Assembly: GCF_014805625.2 (NCBI RefSeq)
Contig: NW_023998417.1
Coordinates: 4,623,042-4,687,041 of the forward strand
Reading direction: 5' to 3'
DNA length: 64,000 nt
Source: Glossina fuscipes
Lineage: Eukaryota > Arthropoda > Insecta > Diptera > Glossinidae
In this document: positions 1 to 12,158 of the stretch, one piece after another
How positions within the stretch are numbered: position 1 is the stretch's first letter
How the letters are laid out: every line of letters begins with the position of its first letter
Made by a program: the position numbers and the translations under genes
The notes under the pieces: model-generated
What the model was told of the DNA's origin: nothing
What the model saw: the letters and a program-made list of their open reading frames with translations, nothing else
Databases searched by the model: none

Positions 1-233
1 AACAACAGCAGCAACAACTTTCAAGCAAATGTTAATTGAAACAAAAATCGAAAACAAAAAAAAAAAAAAAAAAAGAGGTCCGAGCATATTAATTTCAAAT
101 GTGTGTTTACGTAAGGGGTACCTATCGTATAAGGAATATAAACAAACTCGTGATTGGATATACTTTCCGTTTCATATAAGAGAAAAGTTTATGTATGCAG
201 CAAGAGTCGTCGTTTCTATCAACACACACACAA

Positions 234-285
<52 letters not shown>

Positions 286-2126
286 TCCCCATTCCCCACA
301 ACTATGCTAAGCTTTAAGAACACATAAGGTATAAAGTTTTCATTTCGTTTGTTGTTTCCTATAGATCATATATGCCTGCTTATGTTGCATTATATGGATT
401 CACAATCAACAAAACACAAAAGTTGGGATAGTTCATTCTCTTAAAGGGAATCTGTGTTTCTTAAGCTGAGGGAAATTAAAATAATTATAGATTATATAAT
501 CTGGACAAAGGGCTTTGTACAAGTAGCTCAAGACAACATGGAACCGATTGCTGTATAACAGCAATCCGTTGTACGCGATAAGCATAGACGTTGTGAGATT
601 TTTTTAATGCTCAAATGTAACTCAATCATTTAACTGTGTATGCCGAGTATAAATATCATAATCTGTCCCTTCGTCCTCGTCGAATTTATTCATCAAATTT
701 ATCATTATGAATATGCATTTGCCATAGTATAGTGTACATGACATTTTGTCAAGTTGTTTCATTATAACCTAATTTCATATTACACATGACTCCGTGTTTG
801 ACGAGGGTACTCGTTAACGCTTAAGAAGACGACACCATTAACTGATTGAGAAGATAGTTTCAAAAGCTAGACAGACATTTGGTGAGAAAGAAATAAATAA
901 AAATAAATATTTCAATAAATACTAAAACATCTAGAGGATAAACTATGTATGTATAACACACTTGCTAAGTGTTTAGTAAGAAAGTTTTGCTGCAAAAGTC
1001 GAAAATGCAATTTCTTCACTTCTTCACTTACATTATGAGATTGCGCCAAAAATTGAATATATTGAATAAAAGGTATTGCATAATAAGCATAATTATATCT
1101 ACAACAAGGGATATATTAAATTCGTTAAATGCTTGTGAAACACTTATGTAGGCATTCGAGAACCGATAAAGATGATATAATAATATATTACACAGAATAT
1201 AACCTGTCTACTTTTACTATAGTAAAGATATTCCTAGAATGTGGAACTTTTGAACAAAATATGTAAGTTTTGAATAAAATTTAGATCGGATGATTTTATT
1301 GTTTTTTTTTTTTCTGGTTTTTATTACTTCAGTGTATCGGAGCATTACAAAAACTATAATAAGATAAGATTTATATAATCTTTTGTTAAAAAACTCTGAT
1401 TGTTGTTAGTGTTCTTATAATGCATCAATAGTCTGCTCGGGATTATCAAAACTACCACATGTAAATAAGTCGGAACTCGTAAACATATACATAAATAAAT
1501 TGGAATTGGCTTTTTTGAGAATTTAATGTTCTTAGCTTGGCTTTTGTCAAAATATAATTTTCAAGCGCATGCCAGAAACGATAAGTAAGATGCGATATGC
1601 AAGACACGTGTTGTAAGATTCGATAGATAATTTGCGATATATTCTATATATATGCATAATAGTGTGCGATCAATAAAATAAGTTATGTAAGATATGTATT
1701 CATATAATTATATAGCAAGGGTGGGCAACTTTTTTTTTTTTAATGGATTAATATCCATTTTCCTATCATAGTAAGGGCCGGAGCAAAGTGCAACTATTAT
1801 GCAACTATGCAACATTCTGCATCAATCTTCCTCCTCCTCCTCCTCCTGAAATCGTTCATTTCGTAGCTTAATGAGCAGCAAAAAAACCCTTTAACACCTT
1901 TCACATGTAATAGCTGCACAACTGACTCGATAGTCAACGTAGATAGAATTATTTGAAGCTTTAGTGGTCCGGACTCGCCAACATCACGGGCAACTTCGGC
2001 AAATCGCGGACTGCACCCATACCCGCTGTAAAGTATGGCTATTGTCGGATGCGACATGTCACATAGTACAGATAAGACACAATACCTAGGGTAGAATGGC
2101 TAAGATTACATATATATGATACGTAT
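1..2126. other. AT-rich spacer, no gene seen
   Basis: Both strands carry many stops and only short open frames without recognisable domains. It holds a (CA)n microsatellite near its left end and a run of T at about 1729-1741. The stretch from about 1718 opens with a GGGTGGGCAACTT-like string and later GGGCCGGA, which recalls hAT-type transposon ends, but no matching inverted end was found. It is best read as intronic or intergenic DNA. Confidence 0.6.
221..283. repeat. (CA)n microsatellite
   Basis: Nearly pure CA dinucleotide tract with two AA interruptions. It creates a spurious Thr/His-rich open frame that is not a gene. Confidence 0.95.
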
Positions 2127-2331
2127 TAAAAGGGTGGAATATCCGCCTGAGTAGCCGAAGGCGAGGGATCTCGGCTAGCAAGTCAATGGTCGTGGGTTCG
2201 AATCTCAAGTGCGGTAGAGTTTTTAATAAAAAAAGCCGATAGCCTTAGATGTTAGTGCTTTTAAGAGTTTAGTCTTAGAATTTATTTCTCTGGCGAAATT
2301 AATAATAATAATAATAATAAAAGGGTGGAAT
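2127..2331 (+). mobile_element. Complete tRNA-derived SINE with target-site duplications (SINE family 1)
   Basis: The body (2141-2317, about 177 bp) has a tRNA-like head. A box A-like TAGCCGAAGGCG starts at 2152, and a perfect RNA polymerase III box B core, GTTCGAATC, lies at 2196-2204. A non-tRNA middle part follows, and the element ends in a (TAA)n tail at about 2300-2317. It is flanked by a perfect 14-bp direct repeat, TAAAAGGGTGGAAT, at 2127-2140 and 2318-2331, although the first bases overlap the tail ambiguously. This is the hallmark of LINE-assisted retrotransposition. Related truncated copies lie on the minus strand near 51.2 kb and 28.5 kb. A real tRNA gene is ruled out by the lack of a closing acceptor stem and by the retroposon tail. 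The perfect flanking repeats suggest a fairly recent insertion. Confidence 0.85.
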
Positions 2332-3145
2332 TTATAGGTTAAGAATGAATGAATGTTTGCTCTTGCAATCCAATATTGAATACTTGCTAGCTGCTGGCAT
2401 TTAAATATAACTCCTTTTGCATATTAATTTGCAAAACTGCACTATTTCGCCGCGGAGCAAGTTCGTATGTGTACATTACATATATATATATATACATATT
2501 ACAAGTCCTTTCGCAACCTAGAAATATGTATTAGAAATTTTGATGATGGGAACTGCTAGCCCAGATCAGTTAGAATGCGGCCGTCGAAGACATGTACAAT
2601 TTAATATTCGGCCCTTTAACTTTCACTCAGTTTCCGTTTGGAGAAATTTTTCTTGTAGTTCCTACACGCTATCTAAGCAGATGCAGACATTAAACATAGA
2701 GTCTCTCTCATATAAGAAACGTAGGACTTATGTATGACTTCGAATTATTTAGCTTATACGAACCTCTTTCTAGTATAAACATACACACATACACAATCAA
2801 ATTAGTAAGCTCCTATATAAGATAATGGTGTATAGATTATGTAAGCGAAACGTAATGAGAATCTAGTACTTAAAGTCTTAGTTGATATATATGCAAAAGG
2901 GGAGCAATAAGGAGAAATTCATGGAATTTATATGAAGCTTTTATTACGAAACTGATGCTGATTGAATGAGAAAAGCGAATCTGAACAATAGTAGGCAATA
3001 TCCCTTAACAGGGAATTGTTATCGCAATCATTACTCTAACCTTTTTTTTTTTGAATTAATTGCTTTTAAAAAATATCAAAGCCTATAAGGCGAACAGGCA
3101 TTAATAGTAAAATGAAAATGTGTTGTTAGTATTTATTATTACCAG

Positions 3146-3189
<44 letters not shown>

Positions 3190-3849
3190 AAGAGAGAGTA
3201 AATTCACAACTTTTTCTGCACTATGAATATAATAATGTGATTCCATTTATAACATTTAAATATACATCTTAATGATCATCAACACGTAAACTTCATCAGT
3301 GTAAATTGAGCTAACGATTTCCGTTAGTCGTTCATTTGCTACCAAAGCAACCAAAGTCGTACAAATTAATATAAAAAATTTTGTTTTTTTTTTTTTTCTC
3401 TTTTTTTGGGTCAAATTGAAAGGAAAAAGCACAAAGTTTGTTTAGAGATTATTTCCATATATATAATTAAAACATATAACGCATTAAATTCAAGAAAGTA
3501 GAGATTTTTATAAAAGAGAAGTTAAACTAATTAGTAAGTCGCTAAAGGCTTCATAGAGTGCATAGATCCTTCAGGGCCATACGATTCAGCTGCGATTTAG
3601 CTGCCTATGTAACAATTAATTTATTCATAACCGTCTCCCACTTGCTGCAGGGTCTTGGGTAGTCGTTCCGTTAGTAAAATCTAAAAATTCTTTCCAGAGA
3701 TCCCATCAAGTGCATGCATTTTTGTACAATGTTGTATTTTGCTCGAACAATACAATAAACAAATAAGAAAAGTACTTTCGAATGCGGTCGAGTCGTTTAT
3801 ACCCCCTTCACTTTTATCTTGGAAAGAACATAAAAATCAAGAAATCTAT
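2332..3849. other. AT-rich spacer, no gene seen
   Basis: Short open frames only, with no recognisable protein family. It contains a (GA)n tract and several T runs. Confidence 0.55.
3148..3199. repeat. (GA)n microsatellite
   Basis: Purine tract of GA repeats with two AAAG interruptions. GA tracts of this kind can bind GAGA factor in flies, but nothing else here suggests a regulatory element. Confidence 0.9.
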
Positions 3850-4140
3850 TAAAATCACTATAGTGGGACATGAACCGCTAGTAAATACCTTATATCGCAT
3901 TATTCACATAACGACTTTTCAAAATAAATTGTTATATGGTAAGTGGATGAAAAGAACACCCGATCCGAAACATAGGATTCTTCCTTTAGCCAAAACCTGT
4001 CCGTGTACTAGATTTCATCAAATCATCTCAGAAATTGCGATCTATAGGTTGAAAAGACAAAAAGACAAGACGGACAGACATCGACTGTAATAAAAGGGGG
4101 GGCATATCTCAATTTCTTCTGGGTGTTCGACATACCTGTT
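3850..4140 (+). repeat. Dispersed ~330-bp repeat, copy 1 (plus)
   Basis: This copy shares an ordered string of motifs with copies near 8.2, 14.6, 15.9, 46.6, 55.2, 55.5 and 63.7 kb. The order is ATAGTGGGACATG, then GTAAATACCTTA, then ACGACTTTTCAAAATAAA, then CCGATCCGAAAC, then TTTCATCAAATCATCTCAG followed by AAATTGCGATC, then a GACAGAC-type tract, and finally CTGGGTGTTCGACAT. A frame of about 100 codons running through it is a by-product of the repeat, not a gene. It has no terminal inverted repeats that I can see, so the class is unknown. Confidence 0.7.
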
Positions 4141-5302
4141 CCAATTTTGTTACTTTCTAATGTTGGGCAGGCGAGGCCAGTTTTTTCCGTCTATGTAAAG
4201 GTACTATACAATCACACAAAGGCTGCGGGTGGAAACTTGCTCTCTGTAGCTTCATGAGTTTTAGGAAGAAAATCTCAATTTTTTTTTTACTTTTGAATGT
4301 AAAAGTGTATTTAGCTTATAGTCTACTGTTGTTGTTGTTGTTGTATCGGTCAAATACTGTAAACCTTTTCGAATCGTAACATAATTAATAACGTAAGTAC
4401 TAATGTTTTTTTTGATGATGACGGAAGAATGTCTAGTACACACTTCCACTCACAAGGACAGATGGACATGCTTAATTTGATTTAGAATTTGATATTGATC
4501 AAGAATACATTTAATATATATACTGTTTAACTTACCGAAACTTATTTTTGTGTGCTGAAAAGGTGTGGCGAAAATGAATACATTTCCATCTTCGCTGTTG
4601 GGTAGAAAAACTGCAATAAAGATAACAAAAGAAAAAAAATGAGTTAAAGCAAACATATTTAATAAAAAATCAAAAAAAAAAAAAAAAATTAATAAAAAAT
4701 TAATTCCTGATAAATAATTATATTCGGTGCTTGCTTTTACTGCATAAATAAAAGCAAAAATTGTATATAACTCATTGCATCGAAGATTCATGTTAAAAAA
4801 CGAATCTAAATTCGCCCATAGGAGACGTCACTAAGATTACAATATATCTGAGTGATGTACGTTTCAGGGCAACACATGCTTTAAACGATGCCTTGAAACT
4901 GCCGTAAAGAGAAAATGATCTTCATCTGCTGCTCTAAAAAGCAAAAATATCTTCATTATTATTATTGCCGTTGGAGTAATCAAAGATTCGCCTTCAGGGT
5001 CTCTGCCTGATACTAAGCTAACATAACTGAATTTCTGTATTTCTGTGCTTTTTAAACAGAACAGTTTTTTTCATTGTTCAAATAAAAGTAAAGTAAACAC
5101 TTGATCGAAACATTATTTGCTTTTTTTGCAATAAGCAACAAACAATAATGAAACATAAGAAAGGTGTTAATAGCCTTAGCAGGATTTAGTTGCACTAAAT
5201 TCATTAACACCCCAGATAGACAAAGAAATGTTAAGACCTAAGCATACACGCATTTTTTCTTTACCCTCAACTATACTTGCATAGACATATGGACGTTATA
5301 TG

Positions 5303-5304
<2 letters not shown>

Positions 5305-5339
<35 letters not shown>

Positions 5340-5351
5340 GTGTGTGTGTAC
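5305..5351. repeat. (TA)n/(TG)n compound microsatellite
   Basis: TA repeats with a GTA interruption, running into a short TG tract. Confidence 0.85.
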
Positions 5352-5578
5352 TTTTCTCATTTACACTTGTGTCAGACAGTAAATAAACTTGAAAATAGTC
5401 CATAAAATACGATAATGACTAATGACTGATGATGATGGCTGTAAGGATGTTAAAGTATGATAATAACGTTATATGTGTGAGTGAGTAGAATTGTGTTCGT
5501 AAAACCTAAATAAATACACAAAGTAATAAAGAATAGTTAAAAAAGCGTATAAATTTAAACATTTATATCGTTACCGAC

Positions 5579-5582
<4 letters not shown>

Positions 5583-5612
<30 letters not shown>
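5583..5612. repeat. (TA)n microsatellite
   Basis: Uninterrupted TA dinucleotide run. Confidence 0.9.
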
Positions 5613-5614
<2 letters not shown>

Positions 5615-8177
5615 TGTCTGCCTGCAATAATATTTGTTATTTATTGTTACCCAAAAAAAAAAAAAGAAGAAGCAATTCCGACTGCCAAAAATAAGTAAAT
5701 CAAGTAATAAAATGCTTTAGGGCACTGCATGAATATTTCATAATTAAATGAAAAAGACGAATAAATTTCCTAAAACCCTTAAGGAAATGTCACGTGCCTT
5801 AGGTTGGCCAATTTTGCTTATATTCTTTTAACAGATTGCAAGCGAAAATTCTATCATTTTTCACTAAACACACAGGCAGTTTTTTTTTTTTTTTGCTAGT
5901 TCACGGCAAGCAGAAGGTCTCATTTAAGGTATTATTATATAACAAACCTTCCAAAATAGATTAAAAAAACACTTTACAGTGCTTTGGATTTCGGCATGAC
6001 TTCCAAACGAGAAGCAATGCATCGCTTGCTTGTAAAAACTTATGTAACATAGTCGAATGTGAAGTTGTAGATGTTCGGCTCTGCCAAAGATGATTTGCCA
6101 AATATCGCTTCGACAATTTCAGTCTCAAAAACCAACCTATCATCTCGGCGATATTGACATTTTATGGTCTATGTTGGACTTTAGGTACGACCACCCTAAT
6201 AGTTAAAATAAAATTATAAAACGATAAATTAAACGTACAGGCATTGTAAAGTGTTTTCATTTATCTAAATGATTAATATCGAGTACGATCGGCAATGTTT
6301 ATAAGATTTTCGTGGTATGCGTATTCCTTTAAAGAAAACCGCAACAACGGTAACAAACATATATTTAACCACAAAAAGTAAAGATTAAATTATTCTCCAT
6401 CACTATTACAAAGGATAGGTACTGAGATGACAGATACGATCATACGATCGGTATACAAATGCAAAGTAGTTTCAAAAAAAAAAAAAAAGTTGACAGACAT
6501 TCGTAGACACACAACATGACCGAATATTGAATAGAATTTCTTAAGAATCAATAAAACGACAGACAAACTTTACCTTAACTCAAGCGACAAAGCATAAGCG
6601 AAAGTGCTATCGATTACTCGCTCACATGCACACAAACACTTTTTTCTTTTATTCATTTATTTATTTTTTTCATTAGATCGATTATTTCTTGTTTCTTTTA
6701 CCCGGATTTCGAAGAAAAAATATATGTGAAAATATTTTGATATTATTTCTAAGATAACTGTAGTTTCATATAAGGGTCTTAGCATTAATCATTCAATTTA
6801 TTGCCCACCGCATTGACATTTACTGGCAGCTAATGAATTGTAATTTAAAACTACTTTCTTTTACTAGAATCATTTGCATAGAAAATATGAAATAAATAGA
6901 GAGTTAGGTCGCTACACATTGAACCTTTGCAACGAATTTTGGATGCTCATCGTATATTTTATTAATCGGTATGGACTCATTGTCACACCAATATCTCCCG
7001 TAACAACTTTTGCTAATAATCGCAAATCTATTCAAATTCATGAACATTGCTTGAGCGATTCATTATAATTTTGAAATTTGATGGGCAAAAACCCCTGGGG
7101 GGAAAGCGTATATTTCTTTAGTCTTTAGTCTTCAAATTTGTGATTGCGAAAATTTCACGAACCGGTAAAGGACGGACGGGCAGATTGCTTATCACATTTC
7201 ATTCCATTGATTGGTTTGCTTAATCGGATGAAGAGTATACATACATATTTTGTATGATATCCAAAAGCATACATCAAGTTGTTATAAAGGGTGCGATTTC
7301 CCTAACCATTCCAGGAAAACTGGATACACATTGATCTGAATCTTGGATATTGATATATACGACGTCATATATAGAGGTTGTAGGAGTTCTGTGCTTATTG
7401 AGGGCGAGTCAGTTGTTGGATTCTAATTTACATTTGACTATAAATAGTAGACGACAAAGAAGTTATATTTCGTTAGAGCTGAGTCTTATATGTGTCCCTC
7501 CACATATAAACAAATATAAGATTTGGCTTAATATTTGGTTAAAATGTCTTACAGGACTATATGTAAGGTAGCTCTCAAAAAAATTGTTTGGTCGTTTTTT
7601 TTTTTTTTTTAATTAGTTTGAGATGATGAGTATATGTATATAAAACATGTATACATATCTATACATAAAGTATGGATTTTCTTTTTTTTTTTTAGCAATG
7701 GGCATTCTAGGTCGAAAGGATTGCTACAAGTTTCTTTTAAATGGTCCTGTAATTTATGTTAACAGAATATTAGCCCAAGATTCTCTGCAAATGACAGATA
7801 AATTTCCTACATATTGCGGGTTTGCTTGTGACCTAACCACGACTGTTAGTGCACGAATGCTCTGATTGGTTTGGGTAAATATCTATACGAAGTATTTATA
7901 GAAACACATTGTGTATGTATGTTGTGCTATTTCGTTTCAATTTAAAAACTTTTTTTTTTTTTTTTTTTACTCAGAATTTTGTGTCATTTTTGTTGTTATT
8001 GATTTTTCAATTTTGTTTTGCTTTGTTTCTTATAAATAAATTTCACTGCAAATTTCATTTTGCCGAATTTAATATTTTACAAAACTCTTTAAACGTATGC
8101 ACGGAACTATCCAAACATTTATTTGTGTACATATATATATATATATATATATTGATTGATCGATGTCTTTATACCAT

Positions 8178-8495
8178 ACATCAGTAGTGGTGCAAGGATT
8201 TATTATTAGCTTTGCCCGGACGCATGCAATACCCAGAGGAAATTTAGAGTCACCTTTTATTATACCAATCGATTCACAAAGTAACTCTGAATAGATTTAA
8301 TTTTGTCTGCCCGTCTGTGCGTCTTGGTTTCTTGGGTTCAATCTACAGGCCGCAATTTTAGAGATACTTTGATGAGGTCTGGTACACTGACGTGTTTTGA
8401 GAATGATTCAGTTCGAACCACTTTTTCGAACATTTCCCATATAACGCTTCATTTTGAAGAGTCGTTATATCAATTCCTTCAGTTCATTTTTACTT
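8178..8495 (-). repeat. Dispersed ~330-bp repeat, copy 2 (minus)
   Basis: Read on the minus strand, it gives the same motif order as the other copies: AACGACTCTTCAAAATGAAG, GCGTTATATGGGAAATG, TTCGAACTGAATC, CACGTCAGTGTACCAGA, CTCATCAAAGTATCTCTAAA, TTGCGGCCTGTAGATTGAA, a GACGCACAGACGGGCAGAC tract, then CTCTGGGTATTGCATGCGTC and an end like ATGTATGGTATAAAG. It is one of the best preserved copies and defines the right-hand end of the family. Confidence 0.75.
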
Positions 8496-8600
8496 GCCTA
8501 ATCGGTTTTTATGGTTGTGAGAGTACTAACTAACTACCAAATAGACGTATGAACATAGAACCTTTTCTAAGTCGATTTAAAACTCTTCATTTCATTCATA

Positions 8601-8641
<41 letters not shown>

Positions 8642-9246
8642 TGGAAATATTTTCTACCTTAGCTAGCGTAAAGAATAGTAATCTTGACGTTAGTAAATAC
8701 TTTTAGTTAGTTCTAAAAAGTGTTGACCACCTAAAGACAATCTTCATATATGTACATTTTTTTGAAAAATCAAGACATTGTGGAACACCTAATATATCAT
8801 AAATTATTTATAAAATATATTTTCGATATATCCATTCGCAAGAAAGTCGCTGTTAAGGTTGCATCTTATGTTAATACATTTAAAGGGGAATACATTTAGG
8901 AGATTTTACCGTTTAATATTAAATTTTTATTACTTTAGGATTGCTAAAAATACGACCGTATCGAGCAAAATTGGTTTAGAAATTTACGCGATTCAATTAT
9001 ACTCACCTACGAAATTCATATTAAAGTGTTGCAAAAGAATTATTAAAATTATAATATATTGATAACTTAAGCGAAAGATGATGATTAAAAAAAGTAATCA
9101 GGAAATTATTGTAAAATTAACACTTAGCTGATGTATAGATAAGAAATTTTATGCATGAAAAAACTGCCAAACTGCGTTATTTCTTTTACTTTGAATGAAT
9201 ATGAATTCAAATTTAATTAATTTATTCTTATTTTCATTACTTACAG
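8496..9246. other. AT-rich spacer ending in a candidate splice acceptor
   Basis: No gene is visible. A (TA)n tract lies at 8599-8640. The last bases, TTTTCATTACTTACAG, make a good-looking acceptor at 9246, just ahead of the CAA-rich stretch. Confidence 0.45.
8599..8640. repeat. (TA)n microsatellite
   Basis: TA dinucleotide run with one GTA interruption near the left end. Confidence 0.9.
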
Positions 9247-9623
9247 AGCTATAATAACGAGAAAACTTCAATATAACATTAAGAACAACAACAACAACAA
9301 CGACCAATTGCAACGACAACCACAACCAATATTTGTTATAGATGTCCACAGCAATAAACACAGCAACACGAAAAACAAGAACAAGAAGCAGAGCAACAGC
9401 AACAGCAACAGCAACAACAACAACAACAATAATAATAGCAATATTTCAACGCGTATTGAAAATAAGCCGACGACAACAAATGAAAAGCCTTAACTCAAAC
9501 AGTCAGGCAGTCATCTTTTGACTTTAGAACGGAAATGAGCTGGCAGCCTGTCTAGCTAACAAACAAGACACAACAATAAGTATCAGTAACATCCACTTTG
9601 ACACCGAGATATACATATACGAA
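9247..9623 (+). other. Candidate 5' untranslated exon, CAA/CAG-rich
   Basis: The stretch follows an acceptor-like TTTTCATTACTTACAG and is rich in AACAAC, CAACAG and AATAAT triplets with few T runs on this strand. That is how leader exons of long fly developmental genes often look. It ends at a possible donor (GAA followed by GTAAGA at 9624-9629). A 61-codon frame inside it (from 9308) is a low-complexity Asn/Ser tract and is unlikely to be a protein. It lies 1.75 kb upstream of the SAM-domain exon on the same strand, so it could be that gene's leader. This is inference only; transcript data would decide. Confidence 0.3.
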
Positions 9624-9866
9624 GTAAGACAGTGAGAAGATATTCAAATACTTAAACATACGCATGGATAGAAGTCCATACTCTGCGTAAAAGGATCCTT
9701 GGAAATGTTATTAAGAAGATTGAAATAAGCAAAGAAAGCGAAAGAGTGAGAAAGAGATAGAAATAAGTAAACGGTTCAACTAAATACGAAATCCTGTTAC
9801 AATTGTGCATGGCGATGCTGTCGTCTCATTGACAGAGTAACTAACGACGGCGTATGCAAGCATAAC

Positions 9867-9877
9867 TATATATATAC

Positions 9878-9940
<63 letters not shown>

Positions 9941-9953
9941 TATATATAAATAA

Positions 9954-9985
<32 letters not shown>

Positions 9986-9986
9986 G
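9867..9986. repeat. Large (TA)n array
   Basis: About 120 bp of TA repeats with occasional AAA and G interruptions. It produces a meaningless Tyr/Ile minus-strand frame. Confidence 0.95.
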
Positions 9987-10497
9987 TTTGGTTAATGAAA
10001 TGCTTTAGACTTTCATGATTCAATGTATAAGTGTATGTGCTTTGCATTAAGCACGAGTTATTTGCACCGTTATTATCGTTCAGAGATTACGACCATAAAA
10101 TATGGGAAACAGAAGCAGCAATAGCATGGCATAACTGCGAATAATATAAAAAATATGTATGTATATTTGTGTAGCTGTGTGCGTAGCGCTGCTATAAATG
10201 CATACAATCTCCCTCCTTTATGCTCATTTAATAACGAATCGTTCTTTTTTTTTTTTTTCTCCTGGTTCTTGTTTTTATGTGCGTGTGTGTGTGTGTGTGT
10301 GTATTTGTGTTTTTTTTTTTTTTTTTTTTTTATTATTTTGGTTATTATGCAAATAAAAAAATAAAAATTAAAATGAAACGCTAACGCTAATGTACGCTCA
10401 TTCGGTTCGGTTCGGTTCGTTTGAGTGCTATAAATTCAATTAAGAAGTTTCACGTGTGTAAACTACACTAATAATGGTGCATAATAATAATATTTTC

Positions 10498-10499
<2 letters not shown>

Positions 10500-10532
<33 letters not shown>
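10500..10532. repeat. (TTA)n microsatellite
   Basis: Pure trinucleotide run of TTA/ATT. Confidence 0.9.
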
Positions 10533-10533
<1 letters not shown>

Positions 10534-11376
10534 ATACACTTATGTATATAAATGGCAAAGTGCATCGTTCGTGTGTATGCGTTCGCTTATTTAGTAGTTT
10601 TGTTGTTTTATGAGCTCGCTCATGTATGCGTTTAATATTATTGTGTTTATGTAGATGTGCGAGCGCCCAAGTATACGTATATTAAGGTGTTTAAGCAAAT
10701 GAGCGTTTTTGTGTTTGCAACGGAAATTGCATGTTTTCACAAAATGTTCATGAACTTCCCATCTACCTGAACTCTAAAAAGCCATTACAACATACAAATA
10801 CCAACAATACAAAAAAAAAAGCAACAACAAACGCAACTATACCAATCTTAATAATATTAAATAAATAAATAGTAAACTAACAAGGAGTGATGAGTGTTAA
10901 AATAAAACAAATACATACATACATATAGATGTATATACATATATTACAAAAAAAAAAAAAAGAAAAAAAGGAAAAAAATAAAACAAAATAAAATAGAATG
11001 CATAACAAGCAATTTTAAGTAAAATCAAACAAAAAATACAAAATCAACGTCTTCGTCTTCATCGCTTTATTCAACGAGAATGTTGTGATCCATAAGCAAC
11101 ATTTAGAAATTTCCCCTTTTTTTTTTTTTGTGTTTTCATTTTAATATTTTTTGTAAATATATAGTGGCAAACAGAAAATTAGTATTTTGTTATGGTAATT
11201 GCTGGACAAGCTAGTAATAGGAGCTAGTTAAATAAAAACAAAAAAAAAAAACAAAAAAAAAAAAAAAAACGCAAGTAAAGGAATAAAAAAAAAATAAAAA
11301 AATCAAAAAAGAGAAAGCAAGCTTTGCTTACTTACGTTACCCGTTTAACTTAACTTATCACGTAAATCACGTAAAG

Positions 11377-11733
11377 ATGGCCGTTAGTAATATTGTATGC
11401 GAATGGTTGCGTGCTTTGGGTTTAGCTCAGTATGCGGAAAGTTTTCTTGACAATGGCTACGATGATTTGGAAATATGCAAACAAGTCGGTGATCCAGATT
11501 TAGATGCCATCGGTGTTGAGAATCCAGCACATCGTCATAAACTGTTGAAAAGTATACGTCAGTTACGTGAAAAGGGTGCCGCTTCCGTTTACTTTATGCT
11601 CAACGATCCCAATTCGCTGTCAGGCAGTACGGAAATATTATGCGAAACGCCACCGAATGAACTAGATATAGTGATACGTGAACAATTGGAAACGGATGGA
11701 GTTAGACTAACAGCGCATCCCTATTCAACACCG
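11377..11733 (+). CDS. SAMD5-like sterile alpha motif protein, first coding exon
   Basis: This exon encodes 119 residues. Residues about 4-66 form a SAM domain: IVCEWLRALGLAQYAESFLD, then NGYDDLEICKQVGDPDLDAI, then GVENPAHRHKLLKSIRQLRE. The tract NGYDDLE-CKQ-GDPDLDAIGV and the later IREQLETDGVRLTAHPYSTP match vertebrate SAMD5 as I remember it. SAM domains of this type act in protein-protein contact and oligomerisation; the fly role is unknown to me. The start ATG sits in a good context (GTAAAGATGG). After codon 119 there is a consensus donor, GTAAGT at 11734, in phase 0. Reading through adds only eight odd residues before a stop, so splicing is the better model. Third-base use and the lower AT content stand out from the flanks. 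The gene is partial here; its end lies downstream, possibly at 16950. Confidence 0.9.
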
Positions 11734-11739
11734 GTAAGT
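11734..11739 (+). promoter_or_regulatory. 5' splice donor of the SAM-domain exon
   Basis: GTAAGT directly follows the CCG codon that completes PYSTP. It matches the consensus and leaves the reading frame in phase 0. Confidence 0.8.
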
Positions 11740-11849
11740 AAAGTGCAATGTAGAGTGTAATGCAGAAAAAAAAAAAAAAATAACTGACTTGCTTTTACCT
11801 AGGGAGGTTTGCTGGCTAGTGACACAATTTTTTTTTTTCATTTTTTTAC

Positions 11850-11890
11850 ATATATATTTATATATCTATATATATATATATATATATATA
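11850..11890. repeat. (TA)n microsatellite
   Basis: TA tract with TTTA and TCTA interruptions. Confidence 0.85.
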
Positions 11891-12003
11891 GGTGCCTTTA
11901 CAACACATTTAGGTGTTAGATGTGTGTGACTATATAGTTTTGTTGTTCGTGTTGTTGACGTTCCACATAGACATAGCTGCTCGTTAGTTAGTCAATTCTC
12001 CTC

Positions 12004-12012
12004 ATATATGTA

Positions 12013-12053
<41 letters not shown>
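12004..12053. repeat. (TA)n microsatellite
   Basis: TA dinucleotide run with two G interruptions near the left end. Confidence 0.9.
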
Positions 12054-12055
<2 letters not shown>

Positions 12056-12126
12056 AAGTGTGTTAGTTGCTGTTAATTAAGCACGTTTGCATATTTTGTC
12101 ATCAGCAAGCAGTAGCAACCCAAAAC

Positions 12127-12158
<32 letters not shown>

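Larger units (their letters stand above)
4141..8177. other. AT-rich spacer, no gene seen
   Basis: Only short frames with low-complexity or unrecognised translations. It contains (TA)n tracts near 5305-5351 and 5583-5612, poly(T) near 5880 and 7600, and one weak mariner-like pair of short inverted ends (5803-6141, see findings). Confidence 0.5.
9624..11376. other. AT-rich stretch upstream of the SAM-domain exon (leader or intron)
   Basis: It contains the largest (TA)n array of the window, a TG tract near 10282-10301, long T runs, a (TTA)n tract, and three to four TTCGG repeats near 10402-10420. Poly(A)-rich DNA then runs up to the start codon. TATAAA occurs near 10430 but no initiator at a proper distance was found. 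It may be intron or long leader. Confidence 0.4.

Noticed and set aside
1718..2075. hAT-type transposon
   Set aside because: Only the left end (GGGTGGGCAACTT and GGGCCGGA) looks right. No inverted right end or 8-bp target duplication was found.
2141..2215. tRNA gene
   Set aside because: The box B is perfect, but there is no closing acceptor stem, and the element has a TAA tail with target-site duplications. It is a SINE head, not a tRNA.
3782..4090. 102-codon plus-strand frame
   Set aside because: It runs through a dispersed-repeat copy whose relatives are not open in the same frame.
9841..10047. Minus-strand protein rich in Tyr and Ile
   Set aside because: It is the translation of the (TA)n array.
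10425..10460. TATA-box promoter for the SAMD5-like gene
   Set aside because: TATAAA is common in this DNA, and no initiator lies at the expected distance.
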